In this document: piece by piece, positions 1-8,929 of the stretch
Position numbering within the stretch: position 1 is the first letter of the stretch
Layout of the letters: every line of letters begins with the position of its first letter
Assembly: GCA_900318955.1 (NCBI GenBank)
Contig: ONMJ01000001.1
Span: 84,656-148,655, forward strand
DNA: 64,000 nucleotides
Source: an uncultured Bacteroidales bacterium
GTDB lineage: Bacteria; Bacteroidota; Bacteroidia; Bacteroidales; UBA932
Direction: 5' to 3'
Notes under the pieces: model-generated
The model's database searches: none
Seen by the model: the letters and a program-made list of their open reading frames with translations, nothing else
What the model was told of the DNA's origin: nothing
Position numbers and translations under genes: made by a program

Positions 1-1
1 C

Positions 2-67
2 ATTCGTGAAAACGTTACTCTCGTGACCAAGAAGATTTCAGAAGAAAAATTCCGCGAACTCAAATAA
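2..67 (+). CDS. tig: Trigger factor C-terminal end (partial)
   Basis: The frame from base 2 is open to a TAA at 65-67 and gives only the last 21 residues of a protein that starts outside the window, ending KFRELK. Identification rests mainly on position: in Bacteroidetes the ribosome-associated chaperone trigger factor lies directly upstream of clpP and clpX, on the same strand. The gap to the clpP ATG is 2 bases, so it is probably one transcript. The residues are too few to prove the family. Confidence 0.5.
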   Translation: MRENVTLVTKKISEEKFRELK

Positions 68-69
68 TT

Positions 70-744
70 ATGAATAAAGACGAATTTAGCAAATTCGCGA
101 GCAAGGACAGGGGCATCTCATCGATGACCCTGTACCGTTATAGCTCGGCAGTAGACGCCTATATCAATCCTACAATCACTGAGGAGCGTAAGCTCAATGT
201 CGCGCAGATGGACGTATTCAGCCGTCTTATGATGGATAGGATTATTTTCCTTGGTGTGCCTATTGATGATGATGTGGCCAATATTATAATGGCCCAGCTT
301 CTTTTCCTCTCGTCAGTGGATAGCGGTGCAGATATATCCCTCTATCTCAATACCCCGGGAGGGCAGGTCAGCTCCGGACTCGGTATCTATGATACCATGC
401 AGATAATCCAGCCCGATGTGGCTACGATCTGCACCGGTATGGCCGCCTCGATGGGCTCTGTACTCCTTTGCGCCGGGGCGAAGGGAAAGAGGAGTGCGCT
501 CCCGCACTCCCGCGTCCTTATCCACCAGCCTCTTGGGGGAGCCCAGGGCCAAGCCAGCGACATACTTATAGCTGCCAAGGAGATTGAGAAGACTCGCGAG
601 GAGCTCTTCCGTATCATCTCCTCCCATACCGGCCAGCCATACGAGAAGGTAGCTGCAGATGGGGAGAGGGACTATTGGATGAGCGCATCTGAAGCCCTGA
701 GCTACGGTATGGTAGATGAAATCCTTTCCGGAAAGAAGAAATAA
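70..744 (+). CDS. clpP: ATP-dependent Clp protease proteolytic subunit
   Basis: This is the serine peptidase chamber of the ClpXP protease, which degrades unfolded or tagged cytosolic proteins. The 224-residue protein has the family nucleophile motif GMAASMGS (Ser127) and the histidine motif [11 protein letters not shown] (His152); the third triad residue is probably the Asp in GERDYW near 201. The N-terminal stretch of about 40 residues is longer than in E. coli and may be trimmed. The stop TAA shares its last A with the clpX ATG (TAATG), so translation is coupled to clpX. The tmRNA gene near 58.2 kb makes tagged substrates for this protease. Confidence 0.97.
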   Translation: MNKDEFSKFASKDRGISSMTLYRYSSAVDAYINPTITEERKLNVAQMDVFSRLMMDRIIFLGVPIDDDVANIIMAQLLFLSSVDSGADISLYLNTPGGQVSSGLGIYDTMQIIQPDVATICTGMAASMGSVLLCAGAKGKRSALPHSRVLIHQPLGGAQGQASDILIAAKEIEKTREELFRIISSHTGQPYEKVAADGERDYWMSASEALSYGMVDEILSGKKK

Positions 745-1967
745 TGGCGAAGAATACGACTCCATATCACCACTGCATATTCTGCGGAAGAGACGAAAGG
801 CAGGTGCCTATGCTTCTGCAGGGGATTGACGGATATATTTGCAGCGATTGTGTAGCCCTGGCTTCCGAGTATCTCAAGGATATTGAAAAAGCAGAAGGGA
901 AAAATGCCGCTCCGGCTCCTCTTGGTAAAGCACCCAAGCCAAAGGAAATCAAGGCTTTCCTTGATAAATACGTCATAGGTCAGGATAGGGCAAAGACAGT
1001 CCTTTCAGTGGCTGTGTATAATCACTATAAGCGAATCGAGCACAACCTTGTGGACACTACAGACGACGGAGTTGAACTCGAAAAGTCCAATATTCTTCTC
1101 GTAGGACCTACCGGTACCGGCAAGACCCTTTTGGCGAAAACTATTGCCAAAATGCTGGATGTGCCGTTTACTATTGTAGACGCGACAGTGCTTACCGAGG
1201 CGGGATATGTCGGAGAGGATGTTGAGAGTATCCTTACCAGACTGCTTCAGGAAGCCGATTTCGATGAGAAAAAGGCGGAGAGGGGTATTGTCTTCATAGA
1301 TGAGATCGACAAGATTTCCCGTAAGAGCGACAACCCTTCAATCACCCGTGATGTTTCCGGAGAGGGAGTCCAGCAGGCCATGCTGAAGCTTCTCGAGGGC
1401 AATGTCGTCAATGTCCCTCCGAAGGGAGGCCGCAAACATCCTGAGCAGGAATTCATCCATGTCAACACCCAGAATATCCTCTTTATCTGCGGAGGTGCCT
1501 TTGAAGGTATAGAAAGGCATATTGCTCTTCGAAAGAATACCCGTATCATTGGCTTCAGCGCAGAGGAAAAGGAGAGGACCGAGGCGGATAACCTGCTTCA
1601 ATATGTAGAGGCAGAGGATCTTCGCGCTTATGGCCTCATTCCAGAGATAGTAGGTCGTCTCCCTGTTGTGACTTATCTTGACCAGCTCGACAGAGCCTCG
1701 CTCAAGCGGATTCTGACAGAGCCTAAGAACGCCATAATGAAACAGTACGAAAAGCTCTTCGAGATGGATGGGATGAAGCTTGAGATAGACCCGGAAGTGC
1801 TTGATTTAATAGTAGATACTGCTATTGAGCGAAAGCTCGGGGCTAGGGGACTCAGGGCGATTTCCGAGAAGATAATGAACGATGCTATGTTCGAAGCACC
1901 ATCCTCCCGGAAAAAGACCTTCCATCTCACACTAGACTACGCAAAGAAAAAAATGGAGAGCTCCTAG
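744..1967 (+). CDS. clpX: ATP-dependent Clp protease ATP-binding subunit ClpX
   Basis: ClpX is the AAA+ unfoldase that feeds substrates to ClpP. The 407-residue protein starts with the ClpX zinc finger (Cys11, Cys14, Cys33, Cys36), followed by Walker A GPTGTGKT at 121-128, the pore-loop motif GYVGED and Walker [10 protein letters not shown]. Length and domain order are normal. It overlaps clpP by one base and ends at a strong hairpin terminator that also faces the convergent peptidase gene. Confidence 0.98.
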   Translation: MAKNTTPYHHCIFCGRDERQVPMLLQGIDGYICSDCVALASEYLKDIEKAEGKNAAPAPLGKAPKPKEIKAFLDKYVIGQDRAKTVLSVAVYNHYKRIEHNLVDTTDDGVELEKSNILLVGPTGTGKTLLAKTIAKMLDVPFTIVDATVLTEAGYVGEDVESILTRLLQEADFDEKKAERGIVFIDEIDKISRKSDNPSITRDVSGEGVQQAMLKLLEGNVVNVPPKGGRKHPEQEFIHVNTQNILFICGGAFEGIERHIALRKNTRIIGFSAEEKERTEADNLLQYVEAEDLRAYGLIPEIVGRLPVVTYLDQLDRASLKRILTEPKNAIMKQYEKLFEMDGMKLEIDPEVLDLIVDTAIERKLGARGLRAISEKIMNDAMFEAPSSRKKTFHLTLDYAKKKMESS

Positions 1968-1982
1968 AGCCCTCCATTTTTT
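1948..1982 (+). terminator. Bidirectional terminator between clpX and the S9 peptidase gene
   Basis: An 11-bp perfect stem (A6-TGGAG at 1948-1958 with CTCCA-T6 at 1972-1982) surrounds a 13-base loop. The A-run and T-run give poly-U tracts on both strands, so it can stop clpX transcription and the convergent gene. It overlaps the ends of both coding regions. Confidence 0.85.
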
Positions 1983-3978
1983 ATAAGTTATCTTCGAAGT
2001 ACATCGTTACCTTATCCATGAGATGGACGCGGTCTTTGCCGCGGACGTTGTGCTCATGGCAGGGGTAGGGGAAGTAATCGAGCTGGACATTGTTCTTGAC
2101 GCATTCCCGCACGAAACTCAGGCTGTGCTCCCAGACAACGGTGTTGTCAATTGCTCCCTGACAGATTAGAAGCTTCCCTTTGAGATCTTTTGCCTTATTT
2201 ATAAGGCTGGTCTTTGCAAAGCCTTCAGGATTAGTTTCTTCCGTATCCATATAGCGTTCGCCGTACATGATTTCGTACCATTTCCAATCTATAACGGGGC
2301 CTCCTGCTACTCCGACTTTAAATGTCTCCGGGTAGTTAGTCATGAGAGAGATGGTCATAAATCCGCCATAACTCCATCCGTGAACTCCAATCCTGTCGGC
2401 ATCAACGTATGGGAGGCTCTTCAGCATTTTGATTCCCTCCATCTGGTCGGCCATTTCGGCCTGTCCGCACTGACGGTTGATGGCTTTTTCAAATTCGGCA
2501 CCACGGTTCTGAGTGCCTCTGTTATCCTGGACATAGACTAGATAGCCTTTCTGGGCCATCAGCATCTCCCACATCCTGATTTCTCCGAGCCATGCATCCT
2601 GAACCATTTGGGAATGGGGACCTCCGTAGACGTAGACGATAACGGGGTATTTCTTTGAATGGTCAAACCCGAGCGGTTTAATAAGTCTGAAATAGTTGTC
2701 AAACTTGCCGTCAGCGCTTTTGACTGATCCGAGATTGACTTCGCAGCCGGCGTAGCCTTCGAGAGGATCAGAGGCTTCTAGAAGGGTCTCCTCGACCTCT
2801 CCGACAGTGCTTCTAAGCTTTATGATGCGCGGGACGTTGAGATTGGACCAACTGTCTATGAAGCGGTCGCATCCGGGAGCCATCGCAATGTCATGCCAGC
2901 CTCTTTCGGGAGTGAGGTTGACCGGTTTTGCAAATTTTAATCTATTGATATTTAATTTCTTCTGGGCTTTGATGTCTACCGAAAAAAGATGATTCTCGAT
3001 AGGGGAGACCTCGGCGGAAGTATAGAAGATAGTCCAACCTTTCTTTGTCGATTTATTGCCTACGTATTCGACGTCTGCGGGAACACTGGTGAGTCTTCGG
3101 ACAGTCCCGAGAGTATCGACTAGATAGAGATTCTTGTATCCGTCACGGTTGTCTGTACGGTAGATGAAGACATCATTGCGGCCTTCAAGGAAATCGATAT
3201 GGTCGAGAGGTTCTACCCATTTTTCGTTGTCTTCGGTGAGAATCGTCTTTATATATTCTCCGGTTGTAGAATTGTACTGGTTGAGCCTCATATGATGCTG
3301 TGTCCTGTCGAGGACCTGGATGAATATATATCTGTCATCTGGAGACCAGCTGATATTCGTCAGGTAACGGTCTTTGCCAAAATCGGTAACATCTATGTAA
3401 ACAGTTGATTTTGAGGCGATATTGTAGATCCCAAGAGAGATTCTCTCAGAGTCCATACCGTTCATCGGGTACTTAATCTCGCGAAGAGTTCCAGTCCTAG
3501 TCGTTATGTCAATGAGAGGGAAGTCTGTTACGAGGGATTCGTCCTTACGGAAGAAAGCGAGTTTGTTCCCGGAGGGTGAGAAATAGACTCCCTCGTTGAT
3601 TCCGAACTCATTACGGCTTACGCTCTGGCCAAAGACTATTTCCCTATTATTGCTGAAAGCAACTTCAAGAGTATCAGCTCCTTTTGTGATATAGAGGCTG
3701 TTGCCTTTGTTCAGCGCAGACCATTTTTCCTGTTCTGAAGGCACTTCTACGACAGTCCTTTCTTCCCATTTACCGTTCTTGTAATACCTGAAAGAGCCTG
3801 AATCTTTCCATGTGCAGTAGAGGTTCTCCGGATAGATATTCCGATTGGTGATTACATCCTCCATGGTGAGAATTTTCCCTTCAGGGGAAGCCGCGGGGTG
3901 GATGTCTATGATGCGGGACTGGGCGAAAAGTGCGCTCCCTGAAAGGGCCGCGCACAATATAAATAAGTATTTTTTCAT
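1981..3978 (-). CDS. S9 family prolyl oligopeptidase / dipeptidyl-peptidase IV-like
   Basis: This is a secreted serine peptidase of the DPP-IV family, which removes N-terminal dipeptides from peptides in the periplasm. I chose the ATG at 3978 because it gives a clean signal peptide (MKKYLFILCAALSGSALFAQ); the longer reading frame adds 32 residues that precede it and lack sense. In the 665-residue form, a beta-propeller-like N-terminal region leads into an alpha/beta hydrolase domain with Ser536 (GWSYGGF), Asp611 (GAIDN) and His641 (CHEHN), at spacings like human DPP4. It lies 4 bases after the upstream membrane-protein gene, so the two are probably one transcript. Confidence 0.93.
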   Translation of the reverse strand: MKKYLFILCAALSGSALFAQSRIIDIHPAASPEGKILTMEDVITNRNIYPENLYCTWKDSGSFRYYKNGKWEERTVVEVPSEQEKWSALNKGNSLYITKGADTLEVAFSNNREIVFGQSVSRNEFGINEGVYFSPSGNKLAFFRKDESLVTDFPLIDITTRTGTLREIKYPMNGMDSERISLGIYNIASKSTVYIDVTDFGKDRYLTNISWSPDDRYIFIQVLDRTQHHMRLNQYNSTTGEYIKTILTEDNEKWVEPLDHIDFLEGRNDVFIYRTDNRDGYKNLYLVDTLGTVRRLTSVPADVEYVGNKSTKKGWTIFYTSAEVSPIENHLFSVDIKAQKKLNINRLKFAKPVNLTPERGWHDIAMAPGCDRFIDSWSNLNVPRIIKLRSTVGEVEETLLEASDPLEGYAGCEVNLGSVKSADGKFDNYFRLIKPLGFDHSKKYPVIVYVYGGPHSQMVQDAWLGEIRMWEMLMAQKGYLVYVQDNRGTQNRGAEFEKAINRQCGQAEMADQMEGIKMLKSLPYVDADRIGVHGWSYGGFMTISLMTNYPETFKVGVAGGPVIDWKWYEIMYGERYMDTEETNPEGFAKTSLINKAKDLKGKLLICQGAIDNTVVWEHSLSFVRECVKNNVQLDYFPYPCHEHNVRGKDRVHLMDKVTMYFEDNL

Positions 3979-3982
3979 ATCT

Positions 3983-4414
3983 CTAGAGGAAAATCTGTTC
4001 TTCCGGGATTGCACTGTCATCGGGAATGTCTGTCTGTCCAACAGATATGATACCGTCGACGATGCTTTTTTCATACCCTCTCCATGGCAGGGCTCCGAAG
4101 TATTTCTTGAAATGGACAGTGACCCTCATTCCGGTGCTTCCAAGAAGCTCCTGGGCAACGGCCTCATCGTCTACTGAGAATTTGAATTCGTTGGACTGGA
4201 CCGTACCGCCGCCACCCTTGCTGCCATAGCCGGTAAGAATCATTACTCCTTCGTAAGTTTTGAATACATATCCGGTCTTGGCGATCTTGTTGAGTTCTCC
4301 AGTCTGGGTGCCTTCAGAGAAGACATAGTAGAACTTGATATAGCAGAATGCAGCGAGGGCGAGTATGAGGAGCACGCTCGTCCAGATGATGATTTTTTTT
4401 GCTGTCTTTGTCAT
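3983..4414 (-). CDS. Small conserved membrane-anchored protein of unknown function
   Basis: The 143-residue protein has one N-terminal transmembrane helix (about residues 7-26, IIIWTSVLLILALAAF) and an extracytoplasmic domain with a glycine-rich patch, YGSKGGGG. It resembles a Bacteroidetes family often carried in databases under the misleading name 6-phosphogluconate dehydrogenase; no dehydrogenase motif is present. The ATG at 4414 was preferred to the upstream start at 4447, which would place 11 charged residues before the helix and lie across the -7 box. Function unknown. Confidence 0.7.
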   Translation of the reverse strand: MTKTAKKIIIWTSVLLILALAAFCYIKFYYVFSEGTQTGELNKIAKTGYVFKTYEGVMILTGYGSKGGGGTVQSNEFKFSVDDEAVAQELLGSTGMRVTVHFKKYFGALPWRGYEKSIVDGIISVGQTDIPDDSAIPEEQIFL

Positions 4415-4434
4415 TGTCGATTGTTTTTGTCTCA

Positions 4435-4442
4435 CAAATATA
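4435..4442 (-). promoter_or_regulatory. Probable -7 element for the 4414 gene
   Basis: The reverse strand reads TATATTTG, matching the Bacteroidetes -7 consensus TAnnTTTG, 20 bases before the chosen ATG. A clear -33 TTTG at the usual spacing was not seen. Confidence 0.45.
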
Positions 4443-4465
4443 GTCAAAATGCGGACAATAATTAT

Positions 4466-4473
4466 TACATTTG
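4466..4473 (+). promoter_or_regulatory. Probable -7 element for the CE2-like esterase gene
   Basis: TACATTTG fits the Bacteroidetes -7 consensus TAnnTTTG, 16 bases before the ATG at 4490. It lies back to back with the promoter of the divergent gene. No good -33 box is visible. Confidence 0.45.
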
Positions 4474-4489
4474 AAAAAATAATATCAGT

Positions 4490-5605
4490 ATGAAAAGATA
4501 TCTTGCCTTATTGTTCTCAGCTCTTATTTGCTTGAGCCTTTATGCCGGAAAGAAAACCCAGGTCAATTTTGTAACAGCGGCTTCTGACGGTAGGATCACA
4601 TATGTCGGCCGTACCCTTGTCAGCGGCAATGAAGTTTCCTTCGACTGGACAGGTACTTATGTCCGTTTCGCATTTGAAGGCGAGTATCTTGCCTTGAAGA
4701 TTACAGATACAAAGAAGGATTATTTCAATGTCTGGATTGATCGGCCTATTTCCGGGGGAGATGCCGATAAGGTGGTCGCTTTTGAAGGGAAGGATACTCT
4801 TATAGTTCTTTACGATGCCGCTCCACTGAAGGGCAAGAATAAGTCCCATACCCTCACTATCCAGAAACGAACCGAAGGTGAGCAGGGAAAAGTAACTGTA
4901 TCTGAGGTTGTTACCCATGGCGCTCTCCTCCAGGCTGAGCCTATGAAAGACCGCTTTATCGAGTTTATCGGAGATTCATATACTTGCGGGTATGGAAGCG
5001 AGAACAGTATCTTTTCCGATAAGTTCTCTCCAGAAACTGAGAATCAGAACAAGGCCTACGATGCCATTCTCGGGCGTTATTTCGATGCGGATATCCATGT
5101 AATCGCTCATTCCGGAATGGGAATCAACCGCAACTACAACGACAAGCTTCGCGGCTATACGATGGTCGAAAGGTATCTCAATGTTTTCGACAATGGATTT
5201 GACAGAGTTGAGAACGCACCTCTGTGGACGCCACTTGTGAAGCCTGATATCACAGTCATCTACCTTGGCGCCAACGACTTCTCAGCAGGAAGACAGCCTG
5301 TCAGGTCCCAGTTCGTCAAAGACTATATCAAGCTTCTAAAAGAGATAAAGGATTATTACGGAGAGGATCATCCGATTCTATGCTGCACCTCGAGAATGGA
5401 GATATACGACTATGTATCCGATGCTGTCGCCGCATCTGGACTTAAGAAAATCACGGCTGTAAGTATCGTTGAGGGCATTTCAGTCAAAGAAGAACTAGGC
5501 GCAGCCTCTCATCCCGGCTATCCTGCCCACCGCAAAATCGCAATGGCGTTTGCACCGTACATTGCTACTCTTACAGGTTGGCCGCTCAGGGACTTTGAAA
5601 TGTAG
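4490..5605 (+). CDS. SGNH/GDSL esterase, carbohydrate esterase family 2-like
   Basis: This is a probable secreted deacetylase acting on acetylated polysaccharides such as xylan or glucomannan. The 371-residue protein has a signal peptide (first about 20 residues), an N-terminal beta-sandwich region (about 30-150) as in CE2 enzymes, then the SGNH blocks: FIGDSYTCGYG with the nucleophile Ser, a glycine block around HSGMGIN, LGANDFS with Asn, and the His block ASHPGYPAHRKIA near the C-terminus. CE2 enzymes typically use a Ser-His dyad. It stands alone, transcribed divergently from the membrane-protein/peptidase pair. Confidence 0.85.
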   Translation: MKRYLALLFSALICLSLYAGKKTQVNFVTAASDGRITYVGRTLVSGNEVSFDWTGTYVRFAFEGEYLALKITDTKKDYFNVWIDRPISGGDADKVVAFEGKDTLIVLYDAAPLKGKNKSHTLTIQKRTEGEQGKVTVSEVVTHGALLQAEPMKDRFIEFIGDSYTCGYGSENSIFSDKFSPETENQNKAYDAILGRYFDADIHVIAHSGMGINRNYNDKLRGYTMVERYLNVFDNGFDRVENAPLWTPLVKPDITVIYLGANDFSAGRQPVRSQFVKDYIKLLKEIKDYYGEDHPILCCTSRMEIYDYVSDAVAASGLKKITAVSIVEGISVKEELGAASHPGYPAHRKIAMAFAPYIATLTGWPLRDFEM

Positions 5606-5607
5606 GT

Positions 5608-6675
5608 CTACTTCATCCTGAAGGGCTGATTGTCGTAGAGGGTGAATTTCTTCGCCTTTCTGATCCACTTCTGCTCCTCGGTCTTAATGTGCTCCCGGAC
5701 TATATCAAAGGATATTCCTCCCTTGATGTATTCCTCGAGTACGGGGTCTGCGAGTTTGATGTAAAAATCTTGGTCGATCTCGAAGGCAGGATAGGTCTCT
5801 TTGAAATAGCGGATCAGCCGGAGGGTATGCATCAGTGAGTGGTAGTTTTCGCCCGGAACGAGGAGTATCTGGTAGCCATAGCACCACTGACCGGCATAGC
5901 GGCCTGTCGAAGGGGTGAATGAGCATGGACGGATATGTGCACCCGGATCGGTAGGTATGCTGTCTAATCGGCTGTGCTTGATAAAAGGTGCTCCGATATA
6001 CTCGTAAGGCCTTGCCGTCCCTATTGCCGGTGTGATGTTGGTGTTGTTCCAAAGTCCTCCTCCGCTGTAAAGGTAAGGGGTGAAAAAACCGGGAATGTCA
6101 GATGCCGGGGCAATCGTCCATGGCATAAACTCTGTCGAGGCCCCGTTGGCCATGGCCGAGATAATATGAAGAGGAAACTTCGCCCCTATCTCCGCATAGT
6201 AGAGATTGCATAGCTCTCCGAGTGTAAGTCCGTGACGATGAGCTACTTTCGGGACAAACATTTCGCTAGTGACAGATGGAATGGTGCCTTCCACCACCCT
6301 TCCGGCAGGATTTAGATGGTCTACAATGTATAGGGAAGGGGAGTCCTCTCCGAGGAGATTCATTATCTCCATCAGATGCATGACGTCCTTGGTGTAATTG
6401 AAGTATCTGACACCGACATCCTGGATCTCAACCACTACAGCGTCAAGACCGGAGATCTCTCCGATGTCGAACTGGATATGGTTGGTGCCCGGGGTGAGCT
6501 CTGCGTCTCTCGGATTCATGACAGTCTCAAGATTGCCTCTTTCGGAGAATATCTCGTACATCCACCTTCCTCTTTCCGTATCCCAACAGTTTTGGGTACA
6601 GAAGCAACCTATTTTTCCTTCATGAAGGGTTCTGTCCAGTTGATCCTGGAGCGGAGTGGTTCTGAATGAGAACAT
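5608..6675 (-). CDS. DUF1343 protein (NamZ-like exo-N-acetylmuramidase family)
   Basis: The family includes NamZ, which removes N-acetylmuramic acid from the non-reducing end of peptidoglycan fragments. Family blocks in this 355-residue protein are EIQDVGVRYFNY near 85-95, the NPAGRVVEGT block, RHGLTLGEL and MPWTIAPASDIPG. There is no signal peptide: the ATG follows the glmM stop by 3 bases and that stop is in the same frame, so no upstream extension is possible. Known Bacteroidetes and Bacillus members are usually exported, so this copy probably works on cytosolic muropeptides or is exported another way. Confidence 0.8.
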   Translation of the reverse strand: MFSFRTTPLQDQLDRTLHEGKIGCFCTQNCWDTERGRWMYEIFSERGNLETVMNPRDAELTPGTNHIQFDIGEISGLDAVVVEIQDVGVRYFNYTKDVMHLMEIMNLLGEDSPSLYIVDHLNPAGRVVEGTIPSVTSEMFVPKVAHRHGLTLGELCNLYYAEIGAKFPLHIISAMANGASTEFMPWTIAPASDIPGFFTPYLYSGGGLWNNTNITPAIGTARPYEYIGAPFIKHSRLDSIPTDPGAHIRPCSFTPSTGRYAGQWCYGYQILLVPGENYHSLMHTLRLIRYFKETYPAFEIDQDFYIKLADPVLEEYIKGGISFDIVREHIKTEEQKWIRKAKKFTLYDNQPFRMK

Positions 6676-6678
6676 ACG

Positions 6679-8091
6679 CTAGCCGATGATCTTTTTGGCA
6701 AGAGAAATAACCTCAGAGGCAAGAGATTCGGCTTCTTCCATTGTCGGAGCTTCCGAATAAATGCGGATGATCGGTTCGGTGTTGGACCGGCGGAGATGGA
6801 CCCATTTCCTCTCGGATTCGAAACTGATTTTGACTCCGTCTATCGTATTGACATCCTCCTTTGCATAGGTTGTCTTCATTGTATCCAGGATCTTGTCAAT
6901 CAAGGCTTTGTCCGATAAGTCAATGCGGTTTTTGGCAATCTGGTACTGGGGATATGTCTTTTTCAGCTCGGAGACCTTCATCTTCTTATGGGCAAGGTTG
7001 GATAGGAAGAGAGCGACTCCGACCATGGCGTCGCGGCCGGTATGAATTGCAGGATAAATAACTCCTCCGTTTCCTTCTCCACCTATAAGGGCACCGACCT
7101 CGTGCATCTTCGTGGTGACATTCACTTCACCGACTGCGGCAGCATAGTATTTACCTCCATGTGCCTCTGTGACATCCCTAAGCGCGCGGGTTGAGGAGAG
7201 GTTGGATACGGTTGCAATCGGTTTACCTTCTTTCTCGGCTAGGGAGCAGAGGTAGTCAGCAACGCTTACAAGGGTATATTCCTCGACAAAGGGCTCTCCG
7301 TTTTCCATTATGAAGGCGAGGCGGTCCACATCCGGATCTACAGAGATTCCGAGGTCAGCCTTTTCGCGTACGACAGTTTCTGAGAGGTCTTTGAGATTTG
7401 CCGGCAGGGGCTCAGGATTGTGGGCAAAGTCACCGGTAGGATTGCAATTGAGCTCAATGCAGCGGACTCCGAGGCGCTTTAGAAGGCGCGGCATGATAAT
7501 ACCTCCGACGGAGTTGATCGCATCGAGGACTACAGTAAAATGAGCTGCTTTAATTGCTTCTTTATCAACTGCTTCCAATGCGAGTACGGCATCGAGATGC
7601 TTATCTGTGAAGTCTTCTTCTTCTACTGTCCCAAGGGCGTCCACCTCGGCGAAGCAGAAATCCTCTGTCTCTGCAAGGTCGAGAATCGCCTGTCCTTCTG
7701 CAGCAGTAAGAAACTCTCCCTTATCGTTGAGGAGTTTCAGGGCATTCCACTGCCTGGGATTATGTGAGGCGGTAAGAATTATGCCTCCGTCGGCTTTGGC
7801 GAAGAGAACAGCCATCTCGGTAGTAGGGGTCGAGGCGAACCCGCACTTTACAACATCCACTCCGCATGAAATCAACGTCCCTACGACGAGATTCTCCACC
7901 ATGTCTCCTGAGAGGCGTGCATCTTTTCCTACGACTATTTTGTAGCGTGATCCGTTGGGGGAGGGTTTCCTCTGGGGGAGGGTAGCACAGTAAGCGTATG
8001 TGAATTTGACTATATCTATAGGAGTCAGAGAATTACCCGGAGCACCACCTATGGTGCCTCTGATGCCGGAAATAGACTTTATGAGTGCCAT
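6679..8091 (-). CDS. glmM: Phosphoglucosamine mutase
   Basis: This enzyme converts glucosamine-6-phosphate to glucosamine-1-phosphate on the way to UDP-GlcNAc, the precursor of peptidoglycan and lipid A. The 470-residue protein has the four phosphohexomutase blocks: TASHNP with the phosphorylated Ser109, the metal loop DPDVDR, the sugar-binding EGNGG and the phosphate-binding RRSNTEPIIR. The variant SHNPRQWNALK is typical of Bacteroidetes. The DUF1343 gene follows 3 bases downstream, suggesting an amino-sugar operon. Confidence 0.92.
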   Translation of the reverse strand: MALIKSISGIRGTIGGAPGNSLTPIDIVKFTYAYCATLPQRKPSPNGSRYKIVVGKDARLSGDMVENLVVGTLISCGVDVVKCGFASTPTTEMAVLFAKADGGIILTASHNPRQWNALKLLNDKGEFLTAAEGQAILDLAETEDFCFAEVDALGTVEEEDFTDKHLDAVLALEAVDKEAIKAAHFTVVLDAINSVGGIIMPRLLKRLGVRCIELNCNPTGDFAHNPEPLPANLKDLSETVVREKADLGISVDPDVDRLAFIMENGEPFVEEYTLVSVADYLCSLAEKEGKPIATVSNLSSTRALRDVTEAHGGKYYAAAVGEVNVTTKMHEVGALIGGEGNGGVIYPAIHTGRDAMVGVALFLSNLAHKKMKVSELKKTYPQYQIAKNRIDLSDKALIDKILDTMKTTYAKEDVNTIDGVKISFESERKWVHLRRSNTEPIIRIYSEAPTMEEAESLASEVISLAKKIIG

Positions 8092-8127
8092 TTGCCATTA
8101 ATATTTTCACAAAAATAGATAAAATAA

Positions 8128-8158
8128 TTTGTATCTTGAAAAAAAACTCTTACCTTTG
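8128..8158 (+). promoter_or_regulatory. Bacteroidetes-type promoter for tRNA-Glu
   Basis: A -33 box TTTG (8128-8131), 19 bases of spacing and a -7 box TACCTTTG (8151-8158) match the Bacteroidetes primary sigma consensus exactly. The tRNA begins 12 bases after the -7 box. Confidence 0.85.
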
Positions 8159-8169
8159 CAATCCAATCT

Positions 8170-8241
8170 GCTGGGTTCGTATAACGGTTAGTACTCGAGA
8201 TTCTCAATCTCGCAATAGGAGTTCGATTCTCCTACCCAGTA
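8170..8241 (+). tRNA. tRNA-Glu (anticodon CTC)
   Basis: The 72 bases fold into a complete cloverleaf: acceptor GCTGGGT with ACCCAGT, a D arm with GGTTAG loop, anticodon stem CGAGA/TCTCG with loop TTCTCAA (anticodon CTC at 8203-8205), and T arm AGGAG-TTCGATT-CTCCT. The first acceptor pair is G-U, which I recall also from other Bacteroidetes tRNA-Glu genes. CCA is not encoded. Confidence 0.95.
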
Positions 8242-8247
8242 CAAGAG

Positions 8248-8274
8248 GCTTCTTCGGTTGAAGGAGCTTTTTTT
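8248..8274 (+). terminator. Terminator after tRNA-Glu
   Basis: GCTTCTTC (8248-8255) pairs with GAAGGAGC (8260-8267) around a GGTT loop with one G-U pair, followed by seven T. Confidence 0.8.
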
Positions 8275-8295
8275 AAGAAATAAAATAGTAACGAA

Positions 8296-8547
8296 ATGAA
8301 AAAAGGAATCCATCCCGAAACCTACCGACTTGTAGCTTTCAAGGATATGTCAAACGAGACCGTATTCATTACCCGTTCCTGCGCTCCTACAAAGGAGACC
8401 ATCGAAGTGGAAGGAGTTGAGTACCCTGTAGTTAAGATAGAGATTTCCAACACCTCTCATCCTTTCTACACCGGCAAAGTCAAACTCGTCGATACTGCCG
8501 GCCGTGTTGACCAATTCTATCAGAGATACAAGAGCAGAAAGAAATAA
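8296..8547 (+). CDS. rpmE2: 50S ribosomal protein L31 type B
   Basis: An 83-residue ribosomal protein of the large subunit. It is the type B form: it starts MKKGIHPETYRLV and lacks the four zinc-binding cysteines of the classic form. The central block SNTSHPFYTGK and the C-terminal VDQFYQRYKSR are family-typical. It stands alone between two terminators, so it needs its own promoter; no clear one was seen in the 21 bases after the tRNA terminator, and part of it may overlap the tRNA region. Confidence 0.95.
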   Translation: MKKGIHPETYRLVAFKDMSNETVFITRSCAPTKETIEVEGVEYPVVKIEISNTSHPFYTGKVKLVDTAGRVDQFYQRYKSRKK

Positions 8548-8568
8548 GTTCATTCTGCACCGGAAGAA

Positions 8569-8600
8569 AAAAGCCCTGTTCCAATCGGATCAGGGCTTTT
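8569..8600 (+). terminator. Terminator after rpmE2
   Basis: A ten-base stem, AAAAGCCCTG (8569-8578) with CAGGGCTTTT (8591-8600), has a 12-base loop and a T tail. Confidence 0.9.
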
Positions 8601-8627
8601 ATGTTTATGTAGGCATTGGTCCGGAAA

Positions 8628-8773
8628 ATTTAAGCTTAACTCGAACAGACCTGATCGCCTTCTGGTGCAAGTACGGATTTCTCGTGGTTTCCTGCGCCAG
8701 ATTTAAGCTTAATTTCGAACAGACCTGATTACCTTCTGGTGCAAGTACGGATTTCTCGTGGTTTCCTGCGCCA
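8628..8773. repeat. Tandem pair of 72/73-base repeats
   Basis: Two adjacent copies (8628-8699 and 8701-8773) start ATTTAAGCTTAA and end TTTCCTGCGCCA. They differ by a one-base indel and a few substitutions near the 5' third. The 3' half of each unit (TCTGGTGCAAGTACGG to CTGCGCCA) is identical in both. There is no open frame of note in it. Confidence 0.9.
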
Positions 8774-8929
8774 CTGGAAAAAGATAAGTTTCTGACTTTC
8801 AGGATATTAATATTTTATAGCGGCGCGGGTTCCCAGCATTTTTTCACACCTGCGCCACGTTGAGCGACAGGAGAGGTATTTCGTGGGGCACGGCAGGCTG
8901 TTTCTCCGACGCCGTTTTCTCGAAAAAAC

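Noticed and set aside
3983..4414. 6-phosphogluconate dehydrogenase, a name such proteins often carry
   Set aside because: 143 residues, one membrane helix and no dinucleotide motif.
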